Source: Actinomycetes bacterium (lineage in GTDB: Bacteria; Actinomycetota; Thermoleophilia; Solirubrobacterales; 70-9). From it: a DNA stretch of 64,000 bases. Shown piece after piece: positions 28,582 to 37,006 of this stretch (position 1 is its first letter; each line of letters starts with the position of its first letter). The stretch lies in assembly GCA_016861045.1 (NCBI GenBank), contig BOKP01000003.1, forward strand, positions 373,501-437,500, written 5' to 3'. The notes beneath the pieces are model-generated. The model did no database searches. It saw only the letters and a list, made by a program, of their open reading frames with translations, and was not told where the DNA came from. The position numbers and the translations under genes are program-made.

Positions 28582-28588
28582 TTTGCAA
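28560..28588 (-). promoter_or_regulatory. Predicted dcw (mraZ) promoter
   Basis: TTGCAA (28588-28583) and TACCGT (28565-28560) are separated by 17 bases on the minus strand. They flank and overlap the GTGGG repeats. The match to consensus is moderate, and the leader to mraZ would be about 135 bases. Confidence 0.5.
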
Positions 28589-28660
28589 CACAACACTGGT
28601 CGCGCATTGCACAGCCTCCGTCGGACGGACTTGCTAGCGGACCGTCAACCCGCCCGGATA

Positions 28661-28676
28661 CCGCTTGCGCAAGCGG
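28661..28676. promoter_or_regulatory. Perfect 16-bp palindrome
   Basis: CCGCTTGC followed by GCAAGCGG, about 130 bases before the plus-strand membrane-protein gene. It could be an operator or a short hairpin. No regulator gene adjacent suggests which. Confidence 0.4.
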
Positions 28677-28805
28677 GTCCCTGCGCCGGGTCGCCGCAGC
28701 GCCGACGCCGGTGCGGGTGCAAGTCGGATTGCAGCGGCAGGGATCGGGCCGTCCCGGCCCGGGCCGGCTGCGGTCGACGCCGACCGCGCAGCTAGCCTGG
28801 GCGCC

Positions 28806-29726
28806 ATGAGCACGCCCCCCGACCGCCCCGCGTCGCAGCCGCCCCCCGGAGCCGAGCCCGTCGCGGCGATCGCGGGGAGCGGCGAGGTCGCGCCGCCCGC
28901 CGTCCCGCTCGACTCCGACGACACCCGCGGCGTCCACTTCCGCACGCTGCTCCGCAGCCCGGTCACGCTCAGCCTCGGGGCGACGCTCGTGATCGGCGGC
29001 CTCGTCGCCGGCACGCTCGCCGCCGGCATCGGGGTCGGGCTCGCCGCCGCCGCCGCCGCCGCCATCCTCGTCGTCTCGGTCGCCTACGTGATCGCGTCCG
29101 GTCGGGCGCGGGAGGACTTCTTCGGCGCCTACGCCACGGCCCGCGGCCTCGACCGGACGAGCGGACGGACGAGCCTGCCGCCTTCGACGCCGCTGCTGCG
29201 CAAGGGCGATCGCCGCTACGCCGAGCAGGTGATGAACGGCGCCCTGCCCGGCGGGGCGCCGGGCGCGATCGGCCTCTACACCTACGAGGTCAAGACGACC
29301 GACAGCGAGGGCAACACCGACACCGACTACTACCGCTTCACGGTCGTCCTCCACGACGTGCCCGCGGTCGCGGTCCGCTGCTCGGACGTCTACTGCCAGC
29401 GCAGGGAGGGGTTCCGGTTCATGGACGCGGCCGAGGACGTCTTCCGGCGCATGCAGCGCCTCGAGCTCGAGAGCGAGGCGCTCGACAAGCGCTACGAGAT
29501 CTTCTTCGGGGCCGGCGACGACCCGGTCTGGATGAAGCGGCTCTTCTCGCCCAGCTTCATCGTCTGGCTGACGACCGAGGCACCCGACGGCTTCGCCTTC
29601 GAGCTGTCGGCCGGAAGCCTCTGCGTCAACGTCAAGGGCCACTACGACGACGCCGCGAGGCTCGATCGGCTCTGCGGCGCCGCCGGGGTGGTCGCGCGAC
29701 GCCTCGCCGAGGAGGCATCCGAGTAG
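28806..29726 (+). CDS. Conserved membrane protein of unknown function
   Basis: A 306-residue protein not recognised with confidence. A Pro/Ala-rich cytoplasmic start of about 45 residues is followed by two adjacent membrane helices (VTLSLGATLVIGGLVAGTLAAGIG and GLAAAAAAAILVVSVAYVIA). A soluble region of about 200 residues comes next, with FFGAYATARGL, STPLLRKGDRRYAEQVMNGALPG and a beta-rich half (LYTYEVKTTDSEGNTDTDYYRFTVV). The layout recalls membrane proteins with an extra-helical DUF3137-like domain, but this is only a resemblance. It is alone on its strand, between dcw and the Tad operon. Confidence 0.7.
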   Translation: MSTPPDRPASQPPPGAEPVAAIAGSGEVAPPAVPLDSDDTRGVHFRTLLRSPVTLSLGATLVIGGLVAGTLAAGIGVGLAAAAAAAILVVSVAYVIASGRAREDFFGAYATARGLDRTSGRTSLPPSTPLLRKGDRRYAEQVMNGALPGGAPGAIGLYTYEVKTTDSEGNTDTDYYRFTVVLHDVPAVAVRCSDVYCQRREGFRFMDAAEDVFRRMQRLELESEALDKRYEIFFGAGDDPVWMKRLFSPSFIVWLTTEAPDGFAFELSAGSLCVNVKGHYDDAARLDRLCGAAGVVARRLAEEASE

Positions 29727-29762
29727 GGCGGTCGCGAGCGGGGCGGCGGGGCGCCGCCGGGA

Positions 29763-30587
29763 TCAGAACCCCGGCAGCAGCGACCCGGAGTTGGCGACGA
29801 TCGCGGCGGCGACGATCAGGAGCACGGACGGGACCAGGAGCAACGCCACCGCGAGCTGCATCTTCGGCGCCGCCCGGGCGGCGTGCTCGGTGACCTCGCG
29901 ACGCTGATCGGCACGCAGCGAGCGCGCCTGCTCGTGCAGCGTGCGGGAGAGCGGCGCGCCGTGGCGGCGGACCCGCTCGAGCGCGGCTGCGAGCCCGGCC
30001 AGGGCGGTCCCGCGCGAGCGCTCGCCGAGCGCGCGCAGGGCCTCCGACCGCGAGCCCCCGCACTCGATCGCGGCGACCGTCGCCGCGAGCTCCTCGCGCA
30101 GGGGCCCCGAGCTGGTGGCCATCGCCTCCTCGACGAGCGCCGCGATGCCGCGCCCTGCCGCCGCTCCCGTCGCCATCAGGTCGAGCATGTCCGGAAGCGC
30201 CGCCGCGAGCCGCTGGCGCCGCCTTCGCGCCGCCGCCTCGACCAGCAGGTCGGGAGCCGCGAAGGCCGCCACGGGCACGCCGACCGCGACGAGGATGCCG
30301 AGCCGCCCGGGCGCCGCGGGCGCCGCCAGCAGCGCGAGCGGGACCGCGGCCGCCGCGGCGGCCGCCTTCGCGAGGAGGAGCTCGAGAGCCGAGACCCGAC
30401 CGCCGAGCCCGGCGGCCCGCAGCCGCCGCTCCCGCCCGCCCGGCGCCGGCGCAGGACGGACCCGGCCCGGGAATGCCGCGCGCAGCCGCCGGCGAACCCG
30501 AGCCGCTCCGGTCTCCCCGCCGGCCCCGACCAGCTCGCGGACCGCGGCGAGGGCGAGGACGGCGGCGATCAGCGCCAGCGGGATCAT
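29763..30587 (-). CDS. tadC: Tad-type secretion membrane protein TadC
   Basis: Type II secretion F-domain protein, half of the inner-membrane platform of the Tad/Flp pilus machine. The F domain reads LPDMLDLMATGAAAGRGIAALVEEAMAT with flanking helices, and the C-terminus ends in a hydrophobic helix (MQLAVALLLVPSVLLIVAAAIVA). The length is 274 residues. Its ATG overlaps the tadB stop as ATGA. It is the last gene of a six-gene minus-strand operon. Confidence 0.88.
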   Translation of the reverse strand: MIPLALIAAVLALAAVRELVGAGGETGAARVRRRLRAAFPGRVRPAPAPGGRERRLRAAGLGGRVSALELLLAKAAAAAAAVPLALLAAPAAPGRLGILVAVGVPVAAFAAPDLLVEAAARRRRQRLAAALPDMLDLMATGAAAGRGIAALVEEAMATSSGPLREELAATVAAIECGGSRSEALRALGERSRGTALAGLAAALERVRRHGAPLSRTLHEQARSLRADQRREVTEHAARAAPKMQLAVALLLVPSVLLIVAAAIVANSGSLLPGF

Positions 30588-31432
30588 CGCCGCACCTCGC
30601 CGAGCTTGCGGATCGCGACAAAGCCGGCCACCTGGAGAGAGCCGGCGATCGCGAGCAGGATCACGGCGGCGGGCTCGGACGCCATCCCCGCGACGAATCC
30701 GGGGGCGAGAAGCTCGACCAGCGACGCCATCACCAGCGGCATCGCGACGACCAGGCCGCCGGTCATTCGCGCCTGCGCCGTCGCCGAGCGCGCCTCCTTC
30801 TCGGCCCGGGCGCGCTCGGCCGCCGCGCGGGCGTGACGGCGCAGCAGGCCTGCCAGGTCGCCGCCGGCCCGCTCCTGCGAGAGGACTGCGGCGATCAGCG
30901 CCTCGACCCGCTCCGAGGGCACGCGGCGGCCGAGCGCCACGAGGGCGCGATGGGCGGGGACGCCGAGCTCGAGGTCGGCGCAGACCCGGGCCAGCTCGAC
31001 GCCGCCGGGGCCGAGCAGGCCGGTCCGGGCCGCGGGGAGCGCTATCCGCAGCGAGCCACCCGCCGCGACCGAGTCCGCGATCGCCGTCGCGATCACCGGG
31101 ATGTCGGCCTCGACGGCGAGCAGGTAGCGGCGGCGGCGGCGGGCGACGATCCAGCCGGCGGCGGCCGGGCCGGCCGCGGCGACGCCGGCGAGGGGGATCG
31201 AGCCGGAGGCGAGCACCGCGAGGGCCGCGAGGGCCACCCCCGCGATCAGCCCGAGCCGGCGACGCTCCTGCCCGGTCGGCGCCCGGTTCTCGCGGCCGGC
31301 GAGAAGCAGCGCCCGCGCCGCCGCCGCCAGGTGCCCCTGCAGCGACGGCAGCAAGGCGAGCCACTCGCGAAGCGCCACCGCGACCGCGGCACCGCCGAGC
31401 GCGGCTAAGAGGACCGGCGCCGCTGCGCTCAT
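30584..31432 (-). CDS. tadB: Tad-type secretion membrane protein TadB
   Basis: Second F-domain platform protein, paired with TadC. The F-domain region is VIATAIADSVAAGGSLRIALPAA, with ELGVPAHRALVALGRRVPSERVEALIAAVLSQERAGGDLAGLL typical of TadB. There are about four membrane helices in 282 residues. Starts and stops overlap those of the neighbours as ATGA on both sides. Confidence 0.88.
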   Translation of the reverse strand: MSAAAPVLLAALGGAAVAVALREWLALLPSLQGHLAAAARALLLAGRENRAPTGQERRRLGLIAGVALAALAVLASGSIPLAGVAAAGPAAAGWIVARRRRRYLLAVEADIPVIATAIADSVAAGGSLRIALPAARTGLLGPGGVELARVCADLELGVPAHRALVALGRRVPSERVEALIAAVLSQERAGGDLAGLLRRHARAAAERARAEKEARSATAQARMTGGLVVAMPLVMASLVELLAPGFVAGMASEPAAVILLAIAGSLQVAGFVAIRKLGEVRR

Positions 31433-32565
31433 CGCTTCCGGCTCCAGATCGCGCGCACCGCCGGCTTCCCGGCGACGCGCGTCACCTCACAGAGCTCGAC
31501 CGCCCGACGTCGGTCGCCATCGCGATCGAGATGCAGGATGAGCTCGACCGCGTCGGCGAGCTGCTCGCTCACGACCTCGTGCGGGATGTCCAGCCCGGCC
31601 ATCATCGCCAGTGTCTCGAGCCGGCGAATCGCGTCGGCCGGCCCGTTTGCATGGACGGTCGAGAGCGCTCCGCGATGGCCGGTGTTGAGCGCGACGAGGA
31701 GGTCCATCGCCTCGGCGCCGCGGACCTCGCCGATCACGATCCGGTCCGGGCGCATCCTCAGCGCGTTGCGGACGAGGTCGCGAATCGTCACCTCCCCCGT
31801 CCCCTCGATTCCGGCCGGCCGGCTCTCGAGCCGCACCACGTGCGGCTGGCCGAGCCGGAGCTCGGCCGCGTCCTCGATCGTTATCACCCGCTCCCCGACG
31901 GCGATGAACGAGGAGATCGCGTTCAGCACGGTCGTCTTCCCCGACCCGGTGCCGCCGCTGACGATCAGGTTGCGGCGTGCGCGGACCGCATCCGCCAGGA
32001 GGTCGCGGAGCTCGACGTCGAAGCTGCCCCGCGCGACGAGCTCGTCGGGGTCGGGACGGAACCCCGCGAACCGGCGGATCGACAGGGCCGGTCCGTCGAC
32101 GGCGAGCGGCGGGATCACGACGTTGACCCGCGAGCCGTCGACGAGGCGACCGTCGGCCATCGGGCTGAGCTCGTCCACCCGGCGGCCGATCGGGCCGAGC
32201 ACCCGCTCGATCACGTCCCGCAGCCCCTCCTCGTCGGGAAACGTCACCGCGGTTCGCAGCAGCCTGCCGCTGCGCTCGACCCAGACCTGGTCGTGGCCGT
32301 TGACGAGCACCTCCTCGACCTCGGGGTCGCGCAGGAGCTCCTCGAGCGGCCCGAGCCCGACCGTCTCGCGGAGGACCCGGTCGGCGACGTCGGCGCGAAC
32401 ATCGTCGGCGAGCAGCGCCGCGTCGTCGGCGACGAGCGCCGCGATCGCCTCCGGCAGGGCCGGAGCCTCCGCGGCGCCCGCCACCGCGAGGGCGCGTCGC
32501 TGCTCGATCAGGCGGTCGCGAAGCTCGGCGGCGAGCAGTCCGACGTGGTCCGTCGCGGCGCTCAC
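31429..32565 (-). CDS. tadA: Tad/CpaF secretion ATPase
   Basis: Hexameric VirB11-like ATPase that powers pilus assembly. The N-terminal domain carries LLRDPEVEEVLVNGHDQVWVERSG. Walker A is IVSGGTGSGKTT (about residues 202-212). The Asp box is VITIEDAAEL, Walker B MRPDRIVIGEVRGAEAMDLL, and the His box ALSTVHANGPADAIRRLE. The length of 378 residues is short because the N-terminal extension is minimal. GTG 32565 overlaps the cpaB-like stop. Confidence 0.93.
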   Translation of the reverse strand: MSAATDHVGLLAAELRDRLIEQRRALAVAGAAEAPALPEAIAALVADDAALLADDVRADVADRVLRETVGLGPLEELLRDPEVEEVLVNGHDQVWVERSGRLLRTAVTFPDEEGLRDVIERVLGPIGRRVDELSPMADGRLVDGSRVNVVIPPLAVDGPALSIRRFAGFRPDPDELVARGSFDVELRDLLADAVRARRNLIVSGGTGSGKTTVLNAISSFIAVGERVITIEDAAELRLGQPHVVRLESRPAGIEGTGEVTIRDLVRNALRMRPDRIVIGEVRGAEAMDLLVALNTGHRGALSTVHANGPADAIRRLETLAMMAGLDIPHEVVSEQLADAVELILHLDRDGDRRRAVELCEVTRVAGKPAVRAIWSRKR

Positions 32566-33215
32566 GAGGAGGGGATCAGCCTGATCTCGCGGGCGAAGTT
32601 CTCGGCCTCGATCAGCTCGAGCGCCTGCCGCCGCGTCAGGGCCAGGGTGGCGCTCCAGCTGTCGCCCCCGGCCGTCGCCGCCGCCGGGTCGGCGGGCGCG
32701 ATCGCGAGCAATCGCACCGACCGCGCCGCGACCCGCACCCGGGCGCGGCCGCCGGTCACGGGCTCGCCGGCAACGACGACGTCGACCGCGGTCCGCCCGG
32801 CGCCGGCGGCGGCGATGGCGCCGGCGCCGCTGACGGTCACCTCGACCGGCTGGCGCCGACCGTCCAGGCGCGGCTCGCGCTCCCGCCGGCCGCCGCTTCG
32901 CAGGTGCGAGCCGAGGAGGTACGAGCCGGCGGGGACGGCGCTGCCGAGCCGGCGTCCGGCGATCGTCTCGGGGTCGCCGATCGCGTCGGGCGGGAGGAAC
33001 CGGGCCGGCACCTCGCGAACGGTCAGCGACCGGGCTGCGACCCGCCGGCCGAGCTCGGTCCCCGCGGCGAGCGGCCGCGTCAGGGTCAGGACCGGGCGCA
33101 CGTCGCCGAGCTGCTCGTCGACGCGGTCCCGGTAGGAGGAGGCGATCCCGGCCGAGGCGATCCCGCAGGCGGCGGCGAGCACCGCGAAGGCGAGCGACCT
33201 GGCGCGCCGGCTCAT
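32562..33215 (-). CDS. CpaB/RcpC-like SAF-domain pilus protein
   Basis: A 217-residue periplasmic or wall-facing protein with one N-terminal membrane helix (LAFAVLAAACGIASAGIAS). The SAF-like domain is at VLTLTRPLAAGTELGRRVAARSLTVREVPARFLPPDAIGDPETIAGRRLGSAVPAG (pieces of the CpaB family). It is placed in the Tad operon between the histidine kinase and the ATPase, with ATGA/GTGA overlaps at both ends. The family match rests on the SAF pattern and context. Confidence 0.75.
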   Translation of the reverse strand: MSRRARSLAFAVLAAACGIASAGIASSYRDRVDEQLGDVRPVLTLTRPLAAGTELGRRVAARSLTVREVPARFLPPDAIGDPETIAGRRLGSAVPAGSYLLGSHLRSGGRREREPRLDGRRQPVEVTVSGAGAIAAAGAGRTAVDVVVAGEPVTGGRARVRVAARSVRLLAIAPADPAAATAGGDSWSATLALTRRQALELIEAENFAREIRLIPSS

Positions 33216-33877
33216 GCGCCGGCGGCGCCGCCCGCGACCGGCAGCGAGATCGCGGCCAGGGTGCCGCCGCCGGGCGCCGGGGCCGCCGGCAGCGCCTCGC
33301 CCGCGCTTCCGGCGGCGACGTCGGCGACCATCCGCAGTCCGTGGCCGTGCCGGCGGTCGTGTCGGCGGGGGGACGGCGCGGACGCGGCCGGCCCGCCGTC
33401 GCGGACCTCGAACCGCGCCTTGCCGGCAAGGGTCCGCGCCCGGACCCTGACGACCCCGCTGCCGTGGCGAAGTGCGTTGGCGACGAGGTTGTCGAGCGCG
33501 GCGCCGAGCCGTTCGATGTCCGCCTCGACCTCGACGTCGCCGTGATCGACCTCGACCGCCACGTCGGCGAAGCGCCAGCGCAGGGCGAGCGCGCCGAGGA
33601 CGTCGGACACCGCCGCCCGCCGCACCGGCCGCTGCCGGGGACCACCGTTGACGAGCGCATCGAGGTCGCGCAGCGCCGCGCGCGCCTGCTCGAGGCAGGC
33701 GGTCGCGGCGCCGACGTCCGGGGCCGCCGCGTCGAGGCTGAGCGTGATCGCCTGCAGCGGACGTCGCAGCTCGTGCAGGGCGCGGTTCAGGCGGCGGGCG
33801 CGGCGCCCGTCACGGATCATCCGGCAGGCCTCGACGAGGACGGCGACGACGACCAGCAGGACCACCGTCGCGAACAA
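33212..33877 (-). CDS. Short membrane sensor histidine kinase
   Basis: A 221-residue kinase with one N-terminal helix (TVVLLVVVAVLVEACRMI) and no sensor domain. The H-box is ALHELRRPLQAITLSLD. The ATPase domain has an N-box (LDNLVANALRHGSG), a G1 box (FEVRDGG) and a degenerate G2 box (GHGLRMV). The TTG start at 33877 is three bases after the response-regulator stop. With no input domain it may sense through a partner, perhaps the co-encoded CpaB-like protein; that is inference. Confidence 0.85.
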   Translation of the reverse strand: MFATVVLLVVVAVLVEACRMIRDGRRARRLNRALHELRRPLQAITLSLDAAAPDVGAATACLEQARAALRDLDALVNGGPRQRPVRRAAVSDVLGALALRWRFADVAVEVDHGDVEVEADIERLGAALDNLVANALRHGSGVVRVRARTLAGKARFEVRDGGPAASAPSPRRHDRRHGHGLRMVADVAAGSAGEALPAAPAPGGGTLAAISLPVAGGAAGA

Positions 33878-33880
33878 GGC

Positions 33881-34594
33881 TCAGCCCCCGACGAGCCGGT
33901 AGCCGACGCCCCAGCAGTTGACGACGTAGGTGCCGCGGTCGGGGTCGAGCTTGCGGCGCAGGCGGCTGGCGTGCGAGTCGAGCGTCCGCGTCCGCCCGGC
34001 CGTCTCGAACCCCCAGACGTCACGCAGCAGCTCCTCTTTGGTGAACACCCGCTCGGGCTCGGCGGCGAGCGCCCGCAGCAGCTCGAACTCCTTGTTGGCG
34101 AGCTCGACCTCGCGCTCGCCGACCCGGACCTCGCGGGTCGCCGGGTCGATCGACAGCACGCCGACCCGGACCGGACCGCCCCGGTGGCTCGAGCGCCGGC
34201 TCAGCAGCTTGCGAACGCGCTCGAGCAGCTCATCGTAGAAGTAGGGCTTGACCAGGTAGTCGTCGGCGCCGGCGCGGAGGCCGCGGACGCGGTCGCCGTC
34301 GCTGCCGCGCCCGCTCAGGGCAACGATCGGCAGCTCGGGGTCGAAGGGCGCCGCCGCGTCGGTCGCGGCGCGGATCTCGCGGATGACGTCGAGCCCGGAC
34401 GCGTCGGGAAGGACGATGTCGACGATCAGTGCATCCGGCGTCCCGTAGCGACAGTGCCGCAGCGCCTCCTCGGCGGTGCCGGCGGCGAGGGGGTCGTAGC
34501 GGTCGGCCTCGAGGTTCCCGCAGAGCAGCTCGCGCGTGGCCGGGTCGTCCTCGCAGACGACGATGGTGGCGAGCCTGTCGATCGTGGGCAGCAT
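33881..34594 (-). CDS. OmpR/PhoB-family response regulator
   Basis: First gene of the Tad operon. The receiver domain shows VVCEDD (acidic pocket), the phospho-acceptor Asp in ALIVDIVLPDASGLD, a conserved Ser in IVALSGRG and the Lys in DDYLVKPYFYDEL. The C-terminal winged helix (VELANKEFELLRALAAEPERVFTKEELLRDVWG, TLDSHASRLRRKL) is of PhoB type. ATG 34594 is preferred to 34609 because GGAGGG lies six bases before it. The length is 237 residues. Confidence 0.94.
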   Translation of the reverse strand: MLPTIDRLATIVVCEDDPATRELLCGNLEADRYDPLAAGTAEEALRHCRYGTPDALIVDIVLPDASGLDVIREIRAATDAAAPFDPELPIVALSGRGSDGDRVRGLRAGADDYLVKPYFYDELLERVRKLLSRRSSHRGGPVRVGVLSIDPATREVRVGEREVELANKEFELLRALAAEPERVFTKEELLRDVWGFETAGRTRTLDSHASRLRRKLDPDRGTYVVNCWGVGYRLVGG

Positions 34595-34676
34595 CCTCGC
34601 CCTCCACAACCCCGCCGGGCGGCGTTCCGCCCCCGCGGAGCCGAAGCGGCGCGCCGATGCTCACAATCACGCATCG

Positions 34677-35966
34677 ATGGGCGGGCTCTTCTCAGTCCTG
34701 CGGCACCGCGACTTCCGGCTGCTCTGGCTGGCCGGACTGGCGAGCGTGCTCGGCGACCGGATCGTGACGGTGGCGCTGGCGCTGTTCGTGATCGACCTGA
34801 CCGGCGACGCGACCGACCTCGGGATCGTGCTCGCGGCCCACGCGATCCCGCTCGTCGCGTTCATGCTGGTCGGCGGGATCTGGGCCGACCGGGTCCCCCG
34901 GCACCGGCTCATGGTCCTCACCGACCTGATCCGCTTCGTCCTCCACGCGGCGCTGGCGGCGCTGATCATCGGCGGCGAGGTGGCGATCTGGCACGTGGTC
35001 GTGATCGAGGCGCTGTTCGGGACCGCGGAGGCCTTCTTCCGGCCCGCGTCGACCGGCGTCGTCCCGCAGACGGTGCCGGAGCGGGAGGTGCAGGAGGCGA
35101 ACGCGCTGATCGGGATGTCGAACAACATCTGCGAGTTCGCCGGCCCGGCGCTCGCGACCGCGCTCGTGCTCGGAGTCGGCGCCGGCGAGGCATTCGCGGT
35201 CGACGCGGCGACGTTCCTGATCAGCGCCGCGTTGCTGGTGCGGATGAGCCCGCGACGCCGCGAGGCGGCCGCCGGCGCCGCGCCGGCGGGGGACGGCGGC
35301 GGGGACGACTCGCTCGTCGCCCAGCTTCGGGCCGGATACGAGGAAGTCCGCGCCCGGGCCTGGGTGTGGGCGACCCTGCTGTCGGCGAGCGCGACCCTGT
35401 TCCTCGGCCTCGCCCCCTGGTTCGTGCTCGGGCCGATCGTCGCCGAGGAGCACTACGGCGGCGCCGACGTCTACGGGGTCGTCACCGCCGCGCTCGGCGC
35501 CGGCACGATCGTCGGCTCGCTCGCCGGGATCCGCTGGCGCCCGCTGCACCCGATGCGGCTCGGCCTGCTGATGGCCGCCCTGTGGTGCCCGATGGCCGCG
35601 ATCTACGCGCTCGGCGCCCCGCTCGCGGTCGTCCTGCCGGCCGCCGTCGTCGGCGGGTTCGGGTTCGCGGTCTTCGACGTCTGGTGGCTCACCGCCCTCG
35701 CCGAGCGGATCCCGCCCGACCGGCTCTCGCGGGTCAGCGCCTACGACTGGATGGTCTCGCTCGGCCTGCTGCCGGTCGGCTACCTGCTCGCCGGCCCCCT
35801 GGCCGACGCGGTCGGCTCGACCGCCGTCCTCGCGGTCGGCTCGACCCTGGCGATGGTCGCCTGGCTGCTCGCGCTGCTGCCGCGCGAGAGCCGGACGCTG
35901 AGACGGCTGCCGGCGCCCGCCGAGCCGGTCACCGGCGAGCACCGGATCGGCTTCCCCGACTTCTGA
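34677..35966 (+). CDS. MFS exporter
   Basis: A 429-residue major facilitator of the EntS/MFS_3-type exporter group with about 12 membrane helices. FRLLWLAGLASVLGDRI starts helix 1, and GGIWADRVPRHRLMVLTDLIR is the loop 2-3 motif. FFRPASTGVVPQTVPEREVQEANAL is typical of this group. The substrate is unknown. ATG 34677 is divergent from the response-regulator gene by 82 bases. Its last 38 bases overlap the convergent DUF192 gene. Confidence 0.88.
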   Translation: MGGLFSVLRHRDFRLLWLAGLASVLGDRIVTVALALFVIDLTGDATDLGIVLAAHAIPLVAFMLVGGIWADRVPRHRLMVLTDLIRFVLHAALAALIIGGEVAIWHVVVIEALFGTAEAFFRPASTGVVPQTVPEREVQEANALIGMSNNICEFAGPALATALVLGVGAGEAFAVDAATFLISAALLVRMSPRRREAAAGAAPAGDGGGDDSLVAQLRAGYEEVRARAWVWATLLSASATLFLGLAPWFVLGPIVAEEHYGGADVYGVVTAALGAGTIVGSLAGIRWRPLHPMRLGLLMAALWCPMAAIYALGAPLAVVLPAAVVGGFGFAVFDVWWLTALAERIPPDRLSRVSAYDWMVSLGLLPVGYLLAGPLADAVGSTAVLAVGSTLAMVAWLLALLPRESRTLRRLPAPAEPVTGEHRIGFPDF

Positions 35967-36282
35967 GCGCGGGCCGGGCCGGCAGCTCGAGGACCGCGGC
36001 GGCGCGGCGGTCGGCGCTGAAGCGCCAGGGGCCGAGGGAGCGGACGCGGCGGATCTCGGCGCCGTCGTCGCCGAGGAAGACGACGTCGATCGGAAACCGC
36101 ATCCCGAGGGTGTGGACCGATCGGCAGCGGGGGATCAGCAGGCCGGGGCCGGCGCGGCGGCGCGGCAGCAGCGCGAGGCCGAGCAGGCGCGAGCCGGGGC
36201 CGGCGGCCACCGGGACGACGACGCCGGCGACCTCGGCGCGGTCGAGGCGGCGGAACCGGCGCGGCTCGGAGCCCATGCCCAT
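35929..36282 (-). CDS. DUF192-domain protein
   Basis: A 117-residue protein with the DUF192 core: LLGLALLPRRRAGPGLLIPRCRSVHTLGMRFPIDVVFLGDDG followed by a strand and VLELPA. The motif SVHTLGMRFPIDVVFL is the family signature. No signal peptide is seen, whereas many relatives are exported. The C-terminal 15 residues are Arg/Ser-rich and overlap the MFS gene. The family has no firm function. The start could also be the ATG at 36276. Confidence 0.8.
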   Translation of the reverse strand: MGMGSEPRRFRRLDRAEVAGVVVPVAAGPGSRLLGLALLPRRRAGPGLLIPRCRSVHTLGMRFPIDVVFLGDDGAEIRRVRSLGPWRFSADRRAAAVLELPARPALRSRGSRSGARR

Positions 36283-36344
36283 CCGACCCCGACGCTTCCT
36301 TCCGTGCCCTGTCCGATGCTGTCGTCCGGGCGCCGACTGGGGCC

Positions 36345-36366
36345 GGTCCCCTGCCCGCAGGGGACC
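36345..36366. promoter_or_regulatory. Near-perfect hairpin (10-base arms)
   Basis: GGTCCCCTGC and GCAGGGGACC are perfect complements around CC. It lies in the 259-base divergent spacer between the DUF192 gene and the plus-strand hypothetical gene. It could be an operator or an RNA hairpin; no U-tract is present. Confidence 0.45.
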
Positions 36367-36541
36367 GCCTCCCCCGGCGACCCGCGACGCGCCCCTATCC
36401 GTCGCGCCGCGGGCCCGCATTCCTGCCGGCCCGTTCTGGGTGCAAGCCTGCGTTCAGGGCAGGGGGCTGCCGGACGGTGCAGCGGCCCTTCGGAGAACAT
36501 TGGCCACCCGCGGCGGAGGCCCCGTCCGGCGGTCGCCAGAG

Positions 36542-37006
36542 ATGGAACGAGCAACGCGCAGAGGCAACTACGAGTCGGGCTCCGACTACGTCCTCGAGTA
36601 CGGGGAGCTCCGCTTCGCGTTCAACGAGGCCGACTTCTCCCAGCGGGTCGAGCAGGCGGCGGTGAAGCTCGGCTTCACGACGCCCGGGCTGGGGCCGGAG
36701 GAGCTCCACGACCTCGTCGAGCTCGCCGTCAACGGCGAGATCCGGGATTCGGCCTCGCCGCTCGGCGAGCACATCAACGCCAACTGGTTCGAGCTCGTCG
36801 GCGGCTCCCACAAGAGCCTCGTCCACTGGATCCGGCGGCTCGTCTTCCGCGGTGCCTGGCTCGATCAGCGGGTCAAGGAGGGCGAGCTCGACATCGTCTT
36901 CGACGAGCGCACCAACACGTTCGGCTACGTGCAGCCGGATCGCGACGGGGAGCCGATCGAGCTCTCGCGCGAGCCCTCCTGGCACGCCCTCGCCTACCGG
37001 CGCTGA
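36542..37006 (+). CDS. Hypothetical protein
   Basis: A 154-residue soluble, acidic protein that is not recognised. It has an alpha/beta look, with YVLEYGELRFAFNEADFSQRVEQAAVKLGF, a helical middle (LGPEELHDLVELAVNGEIRDSA) and WFELVGGSHKSLVHWIRRLVFRGAWLDQRVKEGELDI. No signal peptide or membrane helix is visible. Codon use matches its neighbours and no overlapping frame looks better, so it is probably real. Its 3' end overlaps the convergent NfeD-like gene by 13 bases. Confidence 0.7.
   Translation: MERATRRGNYESGSDYVLEYGELRFAFNEADFSQRVEQAAVKLGFTTPGLGPEELHDLVELAVNGEIRDSASPLGEHINANWFELVGGSHKSLVHWIRRLVFRGAWLDQRVKEGELDIVFDERTNTFGYVQPDRDGEPIELSREPSWHALAYRR

Larger units (their letters stand above)
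28418..28805. other. Divergent control region between mraZ and a membrane protein gene
   Basis: This 388-base spacer has no gene. It is visibly less GC-rich around 28540-28620. It contains the mraZ promoter with MraZ-type repeats and a perfect 16-bp palindrome at 28661-28676. The part next to mraZ (28418-28530) would be a long untranslated leader of the dcw transcript. Confidence 0.8.
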
